A stretch of 64,000 nt of DNA from DASWTL01 sp966250385. GTDB taxonomy: Bacteria; Bacteroidota; Bacteroidia; Sphingobacteriales; Sphingobacteriaceae. A model generated the notes under the pieces. It ran no database searches. It was not told the origin of the DNA and saw only the letters and a list, made by a program, of their open reading frames with translations. Each line of letters starts with the position of its first letter. The stretch's first letter is position 1. The DNA is taken from positions 1-64,000 of the forward strand of contig CBINHC010000014.1 of the NCBI GenBank assembly GCA_966250385.1, read 5' to 3'. The position numbers were made by a program, and so were the translations under genes. Of the stretch, positions 50,672-60,428 are shown piece after piece.

Positions 50672-53128
50672 ATGCGTATTCTCTTCCTGTTAGCCTTTTT
50701 GTTCACTGCCGTTATAGCCCGCGCCCAGCTGATCACCGGAAAAATCTCTGATCCGGCCGGCCGCAGTATACCGTTCGCCAGTGTGTATATCAAGGGGTCT
50801 ACGACCGGTACCTCCGCCAACAACGAGGGTGAATACCGGCTCCGGCTCGCTTCCGGGGACAGAGCTTTGGTGTTCAGTGCGATCGGCTTCCGCCAATCGG
50901 TCGTTCAGGTGAGGCCCGATTCGGCCAATGTGCTGAATGTAACGCTAAACCCGGAGGTCTATACGATGAAGGACGTTGTGGTACGCCACGGGGGCGAAGA
51001 CCCTGCCTACGCGATCATTCGCAACGCCATAAAGAAAAGGAAATACCACCTGGAAGAGGTCAGCACCTACAGTGCGGACGTCTATATCAAAGGTCTGCAG
51101 CGGTTGCTGGAAGCCCCCCGGAAATTTCTGGGCCGGGATGTCGGAAAGACCACACAATCGATGGGGCTGGATTCGAGCCGGACAGGTATCCTGTATCTCT
51201 CCGAGTCACAGTCGCGCCTCAGCTATTTACGGCCGGACCGCTATCGGGAAGAGATGATCTCCTCAAAAGTATCCGGTAACAACCAGGCATTCAGTTTTAA
51301 CCGGGCTACGGATCTGATGGTCAACCTGTACGAAAACTATTCCGTATGGGAGGGGCTTACTACCCGACCGCTGATCTCCCCGATCGCCGACCAGGCGATG
51401 TTCTACTACCGGTACCTGCTTCTCGGGACGACCGTGGAGAACGGGTTGATGGTCAATAAGATCCAGGTTATTCCGCGCAGGAACTCGGACCCGGTTTTCC
51501 GAGGGATCATCTACATTTTCGAGGACAGCTGGCGGATCCACTCGGCCGATCTGTCCCTGGGCAAGGAAGCGGGGATCAATTTTGTGGACAACCTGTCGAT
51601 CCGGCAGTCGTTCTACCCGGTAGATCAAGGCGTATGGATGCCATACACCGTCCGGTTTGATTTTGTCGGCGGGCTGCTCGGATTCCGCTTTGGCGGATAT
51701 TATCTGGCAGTTTACAGTAATTATGACCTGGCACCGGGCCTGGGCAAACGGGATTTTGCGGAAGCCTTGCGGATTACCGGGGACGTCAGTAAGAAGGATT
51801 CCGCATACTGGACCGAGGTCCGCCCGGTACCCCTGACGCCTGAGGAGAAGGCAGACTACGAAAAGAAGCAGGCACTTGCAGAGCGGAGGGAGTCCTCAGA
51901 CTACCGGGACTCGTTGGACCGGGAATATAACCGGTTCAGGCCGGTCCGGTTCCTGGTGGGTAACGGCTACCAGTACCGGGACCGGGCAGGGAACCAGACC
52001 TACCAGTTCAGTTCACTGGCGAACTCCTTGTTTTATAATACTGTGGAAGGGTGGGGGATCAACTATACGGCTACCTACCAGAAAAAGACAGACAGTCTCC
52101 TGAACCGGCATACCTGGTATTCAGGGACAGCCCGTTACGGTACCTCCAGCGGCAGCTTTCATGCGCATGTTCAGGGGGCCGTTCCCGCAGGCGAGCTCAT
52201 CATCGGATTCAGGGCCGGCTCCGATGTTACCGATCTGAATAACCAGGGGACGATCTCACAACTGGGTAACACGATCAATTCACTGCTCTACGAAAGGAAT
52301 TACCTGAAGCTGTATGAGAAGAAGTTTGCGGGCATTTCCCTTTCCCGCAGGGTGACCGGCGGCCTCCGCGGATACGTGACCCTGGACTGGGCGGATCGCT
52401 GGTCCCTGTCAAATACCTCTGATCTGCACTGGCGGGACGACCCGAAGAGCGATTTTACCTCGAACAACCCCTTCGTGCCCGGCGCTGATGTGCCCTTGTT
52501 CCCCCGAAACCAGGCCCTGACGGTGAGCGGACGCCTGATGTACAACTTCAGCAACCGGTATGTCACGTATCCGTCGGGCAGGTACTACATGCCTTCAAAG
52601 TATCCTGTCGTCGGGCTTTCCTACACCCGCGGGTTTTCCGGAGTATTGGGGTCGGACGTGAATTTTGATCGGGTGGAGCTCGATATTTCAAAATCGGGAA
52701 TACCCCTGGGGATGTACGGGAAAACCGACTTCTATATTGCGGGCGGCAAATTCCTGAACCGGGGGAGCGTCTTCTACACCGACAGGCGACACTTCGCAGG
52801 TAACCAGACGCGGGCCTTCGAGCCAAGGATGAACGGATTTCTGTTATTGCCCTATTACGCGTTCAGTACGGATGAAGATTACCTGGAACTGCATCTCCAG
52901 CACAATTTCTCCGGGTTCATCATGAACAAGATTCCCCTGCTGCGGAAACTGAAACTGCAGGAGATCGCCGGCTTCAATTACCTGGCTAATCCCCTGCAGC
53001 CTGATTACCGCGAGCTAGCGTTTGGCCTGGAACATATGTTCGGACTGAAGGTACTGTATGCTATTTCCTTTACCGGAGGGAACAAGACGGCATCGGGAAT
53101 TAAGATCGCCTACGGCTTCGGCCGGTGA
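50672..53128 (+). CDS. DUF5686 outer-membrane protein with carboxypeptidase-regulatory-like domain (copy 2)
   Basis: An 818-residue paralogue of the preceding gene. Signal peptide MRILFLLAFLFTAVIARAQ, CarboxypepD_reg-like domain (ITGKISDPAGRSIPFASVYI, about 22-100), DUF5686 region with ADVYIKGLQRLLEAPRKFLG, and a C-terminal barrel ending IKIAYGFGR. Shared landmarks with copy 1 include KGVQKLLDAPKKFLGR/KGLQRLLEAPRKFLGR and the same order of strands. It keeps GGEDPAYAIIRNAIKKRKYH, which is only loosely matched in copy 1. Clearly a tandem duplication with much divergence. Confidence 0.87.
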   Translation: MRILFLLAFLFTAVIARAQLITGKISDPAGRSIPFASVYIKGSTTGTSANNEGEYRLRLASGDRALVFSAIGFRQSVVQVRPDSANVLNVTLNPEVYTMKDVVVRHGGEDPAYAIIRNAIKKRKYHLEEVSTYSADVYIKGLQRLLEAPRKFLGRDVGKTTQSMGLDSSRTGILYLSESQSRLSYLRPDRYREEMISSKVSGNNQAFSFNRATDLMVNLYENYSVWEGLTTRPLISPIADQAMFYYRYLLLGTTVENGLMVNKIQVIPRRNSDPVFRGIIYIFEDSWRIHSADLSLGKEAGINFVDNLSIRQSFYPVDQGVWMPYTVRFDFVGGLLGFRFGGYYLAVYSNYDLAPGLGKRDFAEALRITGDVSKKDSAYWTEVRPVPLTPEEKADYEKKQALAERRESSDYRDSLDREYNRFRPVRFLVGNGYQYRDRAGNQTYQFSSLANSLFYNTVEGWGINYTATYQKKTDSLLNRHTWYSGTARYGTSSGSFHAHVQGAVPAGELIIGFRAGSDVTDLNNQGTISQLGNTINSLLYERNYLKLYEKKFAGISLSRRVTGGLRGYVTLDWADRWSLSNTSDLHWRDDPKSDFTSNNPFVPGADVPLFPRNQALTVSGRLMYNFSNRYVTYPSGRYYMPSKYPVVGLSYTRGFSGVLGSDVNFDRVELDISKSGIPLGMYGKTDFYIAGGKFLNRGSVFYTDRRHFAGNQTRAFEPRMNGFLLLPYYAFSTDEDYLELHLQHNFSGFIMNKIPLLRKLKLQEIAGFNYLANPLQPDYRELAFGLEHMFGLKVLYAISFTGGNKTASGIKIAYGFGR

Positions 53129-53225
53129 CCTTTGACAAAGCACTGGCACAGCGGTTTGCAGGCAACCGCTTTAAGTCGTATTTTTGCACCGCATTTAACG
53201 CTGTTTGCAGCAGTATTAATGAATT

Positions 53226-54206
53226 ATGACAAAATATCAGACACTTCTTTACTATTGCTATAGTACCATCGAAAATGCGGAGCAATTTGCCGCAGACCAT
53301 CTCTCCTTCTGTAAATCCCTTGGGCTCGTCGGGAGGATCATTGTTGCCGATGAGGGCCTGAACGGCACCGTCTCCGGCACGGCTGAGGCCTGCAGCCGGT
53401 ATATGGCTGCGGTACATGCGGATCCGCGCTTTGCCAAAACCGAGTTCAAGATCGATGAAGTGGAGGAACCTTCCTTCATCAAGATGCATTGCCGGTATAA
53501 AGCGGAGATCGTGCACTCCGGCCTGCGTGACCCGCATATCATTAACCCGGAACAACGGACCGGTATCCATCTTGAACCGAAGGATTTCCTGGAAATGAAG
53601 GATCGCGATGATGTTGTGATCCTTGACGTCCGTTCCAATTATGAACATTCACTAGGCAAATTCAAAAATGCCGTGACGCTCGATATCGAGAACTTCCGTG
53701 ATTTCCCGTCAAAGATCAATGAGCTGGCAAAGTACAAGGACAAGAAGATCCTGACCTACTGCACCGGCGGGATCAAATGCGAGAAAGCATCGGCGCTCCT
53801 GCTGCACGAAGGATTTACAGACGTTTACCAGCTCCATGGCGGAATCATCAAATATGGTAAGGAAGCCGGCGGAAAGGATTTCGAGGGAAAATGCTATGTC
53901 TTCGATAACCGGGTGGCTGTCGAAGTCAATACGGTCAATCCCGTTGTCATCTCCCGCTGCCGGAACTGTGACAAGGTAACGGCAAAAATGATCAACTGCG
54001 CCAACCCGGAATGCAATGAGCATTTCACCCAGTGCGACGAGTGCGGCTGGTCACTGGACGGCTGCTGCTCTGCGGAGTGCCGGGAACATCCCCGGAAACG
54101 CCCGTATGACGGTACCGGCTACTACGTGAAGGTCCCCCAGCAGATCAATCTGAACAAGGGCCGCAAGGAATTGCTGAACGGACTGCGGCAGGCGGTAACG
54201 GCGTAG
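53226..54206 (+). CDS. trhO: tRNA uridine(34) hydroxylase, rhodanese-like
   Basis: TrhO (YceA/UPF0176) hydroxylates uridine 34 in a set of tRNAs, an oxygen-dependent route to 5-methoxy- or carboxymethoxy-uridine. Layout: N-terminal ferredoxin-like domain (about 1-95), rhodanese domain with catalytic Cys178 in ILTYCTGGIKCEKASALLLH, and a Cys-rich C-terminal zinc-like region (CRNCDKVTAKMINCANPECN and CDECGWSLDGCC). 326 residues. A monocistronic gene with a hairpin after it. Confidence 0.92.
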   Translation: MTKYQTLLYYCYSTIENAEQFAADHLSFCKSLGLVGRIIVADEGLNGTVSGTAEACSRYMAAVHADPRFAKTEFKIDEVEEPSFIKMHCRYKAEIVHSGLRDPHIINPEQRTGIHLEPKDFLEMKDRDDVVILDVRSNYEHSLGKFKNAVTLDIENFRDFPSKINELAKYKDKKILTYCTGGIKCEKASALLLHEGFTDVYQLHGGIIKYGKEAGGKDFEGKCYVFDNRVAVEVNTVNPVVISRCRNCDKVTAKMINCANPECNEHFTQCDECGWSLDGCCSAECREHPRKRPYDGTGYYVKVPQQINLNKGRKELLNGLRQAVTA

Positions 54207-54247
54207 CAAGTGACCCAGGTTCAGTAATTTTTTTATCTTGACTCATC

Positions 54248-54270
54248 AGCGGCCCCCCCATGGGGCCGCT
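54248..54270 (+). terminator. Hairpin after trhO
   Basis: AGCGGCCCC and GGGGCCGCT pair around CCCAT; the tail TCAACTTTTG is only weakly T-rich. It lies 11 bases before the regulator ATG. Confidence 0.6.
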
Positions 54271-54281
54271 TCAACTTTTGA

Positions 54282-57158
54282 ATGAAGGCTAAACTGTTAT
54301 TCCTGATCCCCGCTGTCATCTGCTGCTTCCTGTCCTCCTTTTCCGCAGAAATCCAGAGTTTCGGAGTTCCCTTTGTACAGAATTATCCCAAGTCCATTTA
54401 CCATTCGGGCAACCAGAACTGGTCCATAGCCAAGGGGCCCCGGGGCGTGATGTATTTCGGCAATTCCGAGGGCCTGCTCTCGTTCGACGGCAGATACTGG
54501 GAGCTGTACCGGTTGCCGAACCGGCAGATCGTCCGGGCGGTGGCGACAGATGAACGGGGAAATGTTTATACCGGCGGGTTCGGGGAGATCGGTTACTGGA
54601 ACTACGATGCTGCAGGGAAATTTACCTATACCTCCCTGGTCGGAAAGATCCCGGCACGGCATGCGCTCAACGACGAGGTCTGGAAGATCTACGCGGATAG
54701 CGGCCGGGTGATCTTCCAGTCGTTTTCCCGGATCTACATCTATGAGGGCGGGCGGATCCGGACGATCGAAACGGGTAGTTCGCTGCTGTTCCTCCACAAG
54801 GTGGGAGACCGGTTCTTTGTAGAGGACCTTGAACAGGGGCTTTTCGAGCTGGCGGGCGACCGTTTGAAAAAGGTGATCCCCCGCGGGGAACTGAAGGGAA
54901 ATGTGCTTTCCATTCTCCCCTATAAGCCCGGAAGCTATATTATCGGTACGGCGAAAAGCGGATTGTTCATCTTCGATGACCACGGAGTCAGGCCATGGCC
55001 CAACCAGGCGAATGAACTACTGAGAAAATACCAGCTCAATAACGGTACGGTCATACAGGACCGGTTCCTGGCCTTTGGAACGATCCTGAATGGCGTCGTC
55101 ATCCTGGACAAGCAGGGTAACCTGGTCCAGCGGATCGACAAGTCCGGCGGCCTCCAGAACAATACGGTGCTCAGTCTCTTTACGGATGATCATCAGAATC
55201 TCTGGACGGGTCTCGACAACGGGATTGACAGGGTGGATATCAATTCACCCCTTTACTTCTACCTGGACAAGACCGGTCGTTTCGGGACCGTTTATTCGAG
55301 TATCATTCACGGGAACCGGATCTACCTGGGAACCAACCAGGGTTTATATTACAGCGAATGGCCCCGGGATAAAGGGATGTTTAAGGATTTCGACTTCAGA
55401 CTGATCGATGGTACCCAGGGCCAGGTCTGGAACCTGAGTCTGATCGATGGTCAGCTGATCTGCGGGCATAACGAAGGAACCTTCCTGGTTGAGGGTGCTT
55501 CCGTTACCCGGATGTCGGATGCGGGCGGCGGCTGGACGATCGGTCCGCTGAAGTCACATCCGGGGGTGCTGGTCCAGGGGACCTATACCGGACTGGTGAT
55601 CTATAAAAAGAACGCCGCCGGTAAATGGCAGTTCTCACACCGGGTGGAAGGGTTCGGAGCACCTTCCCGTTTTGTGGAACAGGATTCCCGGGGGAGCATA
55701 TGGGTCAGCCATGCCTACCGGGGATTATACCGGCTCGTCCTGTCACCGGACCTGAAAAGGGTCGTCTCCAGCAAATCCTACACCAGCAGGGAGGGTCTTC
55801 CCGGCGATTACCAGGTACATGTATTCACCGTAAATAATCAGCTGCTGTTCTCTTCCGGGAAAGGCCTGTACGTGTATGACCATGTGGCTGACCGGTTTAC
55901 CGGCTACACATCACTCAACCAGTCCCTGGGGAGTTTCCGGTCTTCGGGAAAGATCATCAGGGCGGGGGAGTCCAGTAACTGGTTCATCCGGGACGGAAAG
56001 ATCGCCCTCGCGGATTTCCGGCAGGCCGGGAAGATCAGGGTCGACTCGTCCACATTGAATGTTCTGAACGGGCGCATGGTCCAGTACTACGAGAATATCA
56101 GCCGGATCAGCGCCAATATGTTCCTGATCAGCGTGGATGATGGATTCGTTATCTACAATGCGGCCCGGAAGATCCGGATCCCGCAGCTGCCGGGGGTGCT
56201 GATCCGCCGGGTGGAAAATACGTCCGCGACTCCTGTCCTGCTTGCCGAAGCGCCCGGGAAGGAAATTTCGGTCGCCCATGACCGGAACAGCATCCGTATT
56301 GCCTTCTCGCTGCCTTACTATAGCCCGGAAGAAACCCGTTACCAGTACATGCTGGAGGGTTATACTGAGGGGTGGTCCGCATGGAGCACCCAGTCCGAGA
56401 AGGAGTTCTCCAATCTCCCTTCCGGAGACTATACCTTCAGGGTGCGGGCAAAGGTCAACGACCGGATGATCTCGGAAACAGCGGTCATGAAGCTCACCGT
56501 GACGACACCCTGGTACCGGAGTGCCTGGGCCTTCCTTTTTTACGGGGGCCTGGTGATCTTCCTGGTGTGGCTGGGAAAGAAGAACTATTCCGACAAGCTG
56601 TCCGCCCACCAGGAGCAGTTGCGGCTGAAGCTCGAGGCTGAAAAGCAGGAACAGCTGCGGCAGGAGGCACTCGCCAGCGAAAGAGAGATCGTCCGGCTGA
56701 AAAACCTGCAGTTGCAGGCCGACCTGGAGGCGAAGAACCGGGAGCTTGCCAATTCTGCGATGAACATCGTTTCCAAGAACGAACTTCTCCAGAAGATCAG
56801 CGAGGAAATCCACTCCCTGAAGGATGACCAGGGAAACAAGCTTCCGGACTCCCGGCTGAAGAACATCCAGAAGGTGATCGAGGACGGGATGAACGATGAC
56901 CGGGACTGGAACCTTTTTGAGAAGAGTTTCAACGAGGCGCATGAGAATTTCTTCAAGAAGCTGAAGGTTGACTACCCGGAGCTCGTTCCGAATGACCTGA
57001 AGCTTTGTTCTTACCTGCGGATGAATATGAGCAGTAAGGAGATCGCTTCATTGCTGAACATTACCCTGCGGGGGGTGGAGATCCGCCGGTACCGGCTAAG
57101 GAAGAAACTGAACCTTCCGCAGAATAAGAATCTGACGGAGTTCCTGATGGAGATCTAG
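54282..57158 (+). CDS. Membrane-spanning propeller/Y_Y_Y regulator with LuxR-type HTH
   Basis: A 958-residue one-component sensor. Order: signal peptide (1-22); a large periplasmic beta-propeller of the two-component-regulator type (about 30-620, e.g. GPRGVMYFGNSEGLLSFDGR, DDHQNLWTGLDNGIDRVDIN); a Y_Y_Y domain (about 670-735, YQYMLEGYTEGWSAWS, LPSGDYTFRVRAKV); one membrane helix (about 745-765, AWAFLFYGGLVIFLVWLG); a Glu/Gln-rich coiled coil (about 770-840); and a C-terminal helix-turn-helix (about 905-955, SSKEIASLLNITLRGVEIRR). No histidine kinase or receiver domain is present. It lies directly before the SusC/SusD genes and is the likely glycan sensor of that locus. Confidence 0.88.
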   Translation: MKAKLLFLIPAVICCFLSSFSAEIQSFGVPFVQNYPKSIYHSGNQNWSIAKGPRGVMYFGNSEGLLSFDGRYWELYRLPNRQIVRAVATDERGNVYTGGFGEIGYWNYDAAGKFTYTSLVGKIPARHALNDEVWKIYADSGRVIFQSFSRIYIYEGGRIRTIETGSSLLFLHKVGDRFFVEDLEQGLFELAGDRLKKVIPRGELKGNVLSILPYKPGSYIIGTAKSGLFIFDDHGVRPWPNQANELLRKYQLNNGTVIQDRFLAFGTILNGVVILDKQGNLVQRIDKSGGLQNNTVLSLFTDDHQNLWTGLDNGIDRVDINSPLYFYLDKTGRFGTVYSSIIHGNRIYLGTNQGLYYSEWPRDKGMFKDFDFRLIDGTQGQVWNLSLIDGQLICGHNEGTFLVEGASVTRMSDAGGGWTIGPLKSHPGVLVQGTYTGLVIYKKNAAGKWQFSHRVEGFGAPSRFVEQDSRGSIWVSHAYRGLYRLVLSPDLKRVVSSKSYTSREGLPGDYQVHVFTVNNQLLFSSGKGLYVYDHVADRFTGYTSLNQSLGSFRSSGKIIRAGESSNWFIRDGKIALADFRQAGKIRVDSSTLNVLNGRMVQYYENISRISANMFLISVDDGFVIYNAARKIRIPQLPGVLIRRVENTSATPVLLAEAPGKEISVAHDRNSIRIAFSLPYYSPEETRYQYMLEGYTEGWSAWSTQSEKEFSNLPSGDYTFRVRAKVNDRMISETAVMKLTVTTPWYRSAWAFLFYGGLVIFLVWLGKKNYSDKLSAHQEQLRLKLEAEKQEQLRQEALASEREIVRLKNLQLQADLEAKNRELANSAMNIVSKNELLQKISEEIHSLKDDQGNKLPDSRLKNIQKVIEDGMNDDRDWNLFEKSFNEAHENFFKKLKVDYPELVPNDLKLCSYLRMNMSSKEIASLLNITLRGVEIRRYRLRKKLNLPQNKNLTEFLMEI

Positions 57159-57417
57159 TACATCATTACCTCTCACGGAGTGTGCCGGGTACATAGTGTT
57201 TAAAGTACGCTAAGTGAGAGGTGGGTTTTCTTTCGGAAATCGCCAAAAACCCAGATTAAATTCAAATTTCAAACTTTTTTTTCCGCGGCAGCTTTATAGA
57301 AGAGAGGTGAAAGTACCTTGAGAAGCATTTGATGTAGCGGGTTTTTTGGTGGACTCTGGGATTACATCGAATTTGCGCTTTCAATTCTAATGCAAACCAA
57401 TTTTATTTAGATAAGCC

Positions 57418-60400
57418 ATGAGAAAGTCGTTTACTACTCTTTTGTCTGTAGTTCTTCTGCTTTTCGCTTTTACTGTCTTTGCCCAGGATATTACGATCAG
57501 GGGAAAGGTCACTGACCAGGCCAATGGGGAAAGTCTCATTGGTGTCAGTGTGAAAGTAAAGGGAAGCAGCGTCGGGACTACCACGGACGTTAACGGAAAT
57601 TTTTCGGTTAACGCTCCTTCAACCGGTACCCTTGTATTTACTTACCTGGGTTTCCAGGAGCAGCAGGTGCCGGTCAATAACCGCACCACGATCAATGTGC
57701 AGCTCGAAGCGGCCGCCCAGCAGCTTCAGCAGGTTGTCGTCGTCGGTTACGGTACACAGCGTAAGGTGGACGTCACCGGCTCCGTGTCCCAGGTGAGCGG
57801 AAATGACATCGCGAAACAGTCGTCACCGAATGCGGTAAGCGCCCTGCAGGGCCGGGTCGCCGGGGTACAGATCACCAATTCAGGTTCACCGGGTTCATCA
57901 CCGCAGATCCGCGTCCGTGGTCTGGGTACCGTGTATGGTAACCCGAACCCGCTTTACGTGGTGGATGGTGTATGGTTTGACGATATCAGCTTCCTGAACC
58001 CGGAGGACATTGAAAATATCAGTATTTTGAAGGACGCGTCCAGCCAGTCCATTTATGGTATACGCGCTGCCAACGGCGTTGTCCTGGTTACCACAAAACG
58101 CGGTAAGGCCGGAAAATCTACGATCAGCTACAACGGGTATGTGGGTATGCAGCACGTGACCAACATGCTGGAAATGGCAAATGCCTCAGAATATGCCACG
58201 CTGCTGAATGAAAAGAGCGCCCTTACCGGCGGAGGCCAGGTAATCGACCCGGCCGATTTCGGTGAAGGTACCGACTGGTATAATGTGGTACTGCGGAACG
58301 CGGTTACGCACAATCACCAGTTATCCGTCAGCGGCGGCTCCGAGCGCTCGACCTATAACTTTTCCCTCGGTTATCTTGACCAGGACGGGGTGGTCGAAAC
58401 CCATAACTTCAAACGCTTTACTGCCCGCCTGCAAAATGATTTCCAGGTACTGAAGGGCCTGAAAGCCGGGTATATGGTGACCGGTGCTTCCATCAAGTCG
58501 GATGACATCAACGGAAGCGTGGTTTACCAGTCTTTCGTTGCGCCACCGGTAATCCCGGTCCGGTACGCGGACGGCAGCTACGGCGATCCGGCGGATTATC
58601 CAACCGGCAACTTTGCCAATCCGCAGGTGACGCTTGATTTCTTCGACCAGAACTCCAAGAATAACCGGCTGACCGGAAACGCCTATGCGGAACTGACCTT
58701 CCTGAAAAACTTCACGTTCCGGACCAGCTTCGGGGGTGAGTTCGGACAAGGAGAAGTTCTCGGCTACCTGCCGATCTATAATGCGACAACCGTTCAGCAG
58801 AATGTGAACAACAGCCGGCTCGACGTATCCCGTGCGGAAGCCCGCAACTGGATCATCGAAAATACGGTGACCTTCAACAAGCTGTTCAACCAGACCCATA
58901 ACGTCACCGTACTGGCCGGACAGTCCGCCCAGCGCTACCGGTCCTATTCGATCAATGCCTCCGCGCTTGACGTTCCGCGTAATTCGGACGGCGACCTTTA
59001 CCTGCGCCTGGGAAGCTCCGGAAACAGCACCGTCAGCGATGCCGGTGATCTGTCTACCGTGGCTTCCTACTTTACCCGCGCAAACTACTCCTTCCGCGGG
59101 CGGTACCTGCTGAACGGGTCACTCCGTGCGGACGGTTCTTCCAAGTTCACCGGTGATCAGCGCTGGGGATATTTCCCTTCCGTCGGTGCCGGATGGCTCG
59201 TCTCTGATGAACCGTTCATGAAAGACCAGACCATTGTCAATACGCTGAAGCTCCGCGGAAGCTGGGGCAAGATCGGTAACGCATCCGTTCCGACCAATAT
59301 CTCAACGCTGCTGGTGAACCAGGGTGCTGCGCTCACCGCGGTATTCGGCGGAATCCCGTACACCGGAGCCAGTATCACGACCATCGTTCCGCCGGTAACG
59401 GTCTGGGAGCGCGGCGTGGGTACTGACATCGGCCTTGAAGCCTCCTTCTTCCAGAACCGGTTCACCTTCGAGGCTGACTGGTACAACAAGAAGACCGAGC
59501 AGGCCATCTTCGCCGTTCCGATCCTGGGATCCCTGGGTACGACCGGAAGTTCACTGATCGCGAACAATGCCGATTTCCAGAACCGCGGTATCGAATTCAC
59601 TGCCAGCTGGAAGAACAATACCGAAGGCGATCTGAACTATACGATCAGCGGTAACATGAGTATTAATAACAACAAGGTCCTTTCTGTTGCGACCGGGGAG
59701 AACCCGCTTTATGCAGGTGGTGCCGGGGCGGTAGCAGGGAACCTGACCACCCGGACCGTTCTCGGACAGCCCATCGGCCAGTTCTTCGGCTATCGTGTTG
59801 AAGGCATCTACCAGACTGCCGACGAGGTGAACGCTACGCCGCACATTGCCGGTACGCAGCCGGGAGACTTCCGGTATGCCGACGTAAACGGCGACAATGT
59901 GATCGATGCCCGTGACCGGGTCGTGCTCGGTAACCCGAACCCGAAATACACCTACGGGATCAATACAAACTTCAATTACCGGAATTTTGACCTGACCCTG
60001 GATTTCCAGGGCGTGGCCGGAGTTGATATCTACAACGCCAATAAGGGCATCCGCTTCGGGAACGAGAACTACACCAAAGAGTTCTTCGAAAACCGGTGGA
60101 CCGGTCCGGGAAGCACGAATGCCTATCCTTCCGCGAACCTGAGCGGCAGCAACCTGAACCCAAGTTCCTATTACGTGGAAGACGGGTCCTACTTCCGGGT
60201 CCGGAATATCCAGCTTGGCTACACGCTTCCAACGAAGATCTCCCAGCGTGCGAATGTTCAGCGGCTTCGTTTTTACGCCAATGCCCAGAATGCCTTTAAT
60301 TTCTTCAGCTACAACGGGTTCAGTCCCGAGGTTGGCGGAACACCGACGAATGCCGGTATTGACAACAACGTGTACCCGATGTTCGCCACCTACAACTTTG

Positions 60401-60420
60401 GTATCAACCTTTCATTTTAA
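57418..60420 (+). CDS. SusC/RagA-family TonB-linked outer-membrane protein
   Basis: A 1000-residue TonB-dependent transporter of the SusC type, importing oligosaccharides through the outer membrane together with SusD. Signal peptide MRKSFTTLLSVVLLLFAFTV, carboxypeptidase-regulatory-like domain (about 27-100), the family signature QVVVVGYGTQRKVDVTGSVS near 105, plug domain with GVQITNSGSPGSSPQIRVRG, and a 22-strand barrel ending in NFGINLSF with a terminal Phe. The susD gene begins 8 bases after the stop. Upstream 259 bases carry no clear TAnnTTTG box that I could place, though a promoter is expected there. Confidence 0.96.
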   Translation: MRKSFTTLLSVVLLLFAFTVFAQDITIRGKVTDQANGESLIGVSVKVKGSSVGTTTDVNGNFSVNAPSTGTLVFTYLGFQEQQVPVNNRTTINVQLEAAAQQLQQVVVVGYGTQRKVDVTGSVSQVSGNDIAKQSSPNAVSALQGRVAGVQITNSGSPGSSPQIRVRGLGTVYGNPNPLYVVDGVWFDDISFLNPEDIENISILKDASSQSIYGIRAANGVVLVTTKRGKAGKSTISYNGYVGMQHVTNMLEMANASEYATLLNEKSALTGGGQVIDPADFGEGTDWYNVVLRNAVTHNHQLSVSGGSERSTYNFSLGYLDQDGVVETHNFKRFTARLQNDFQVLKGLKAGYMVTGASIKSDDINGSVVYQSFVAPPVIPVRYADGSYGDPADYPTGNFANPQVTLDFFDQNSKNNRLTGNAYAELTFLKNFTFRTSFGGEFGQGEVLGYLPIYNATTVQQNVNNSRLDVSRAEARNWIIENTVTFNKLFNQTHNVTVLAGQSAQRYRSYSINASALDVPRNSDGDLYLRLGSSGNSTVSDAGDLSTVASYFTRANYSFRGRYLLNGSLRADGSSKFTGDQRWGYFPSVGAGWLVSDEPFMKDQTIVNTLKLRGSWGKIGNASVPTNISTLLVNQGAALTAVFGGIPYTGASITTIVPPVTVWERGVGTDIGLEASFFQNRFTFEADWYNKKTEQAIFAVPILGSLGTTGSSLIANNADFQNRGIEFTASWKNNTEGDLNYTISGNMSINNNKVLSVATGENPLYAGGAGAVAGNLTTRTVLGQPIGQFFGYRVEGIYQTADEVNATPHIAGTQPGDFRYADVNGDNVIDARDRVVLGNPNPKYTYGINTNFNYRNFDLTLDFQGVAGVDIYNANKGIRFGNENYTKEFFENRWTGPGSTNAYPSANLSGSNLNPSSYYVEDGSYFRVRNIQLGYTLPTKISQRANVQRLRFYANAQNAFNFFSYNGFSPEVGGTPTNAGIDNNVYPMFATYNFGINLSF

Positions 60421-60428
60421 TATCAATC

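Noticed and set aside
55911..56942. 343-codon open frame on the minus strand inside the propeller regulator gene
   Set aside because: Antisense to a strong gene call; Leu/Val/Pro-rich shadow composition and no recognisable domain.
58321..58899. 192-codon minus-strand frame inside susC
   Set aside because: Antisense shadow of the SusC barrel with no motif.
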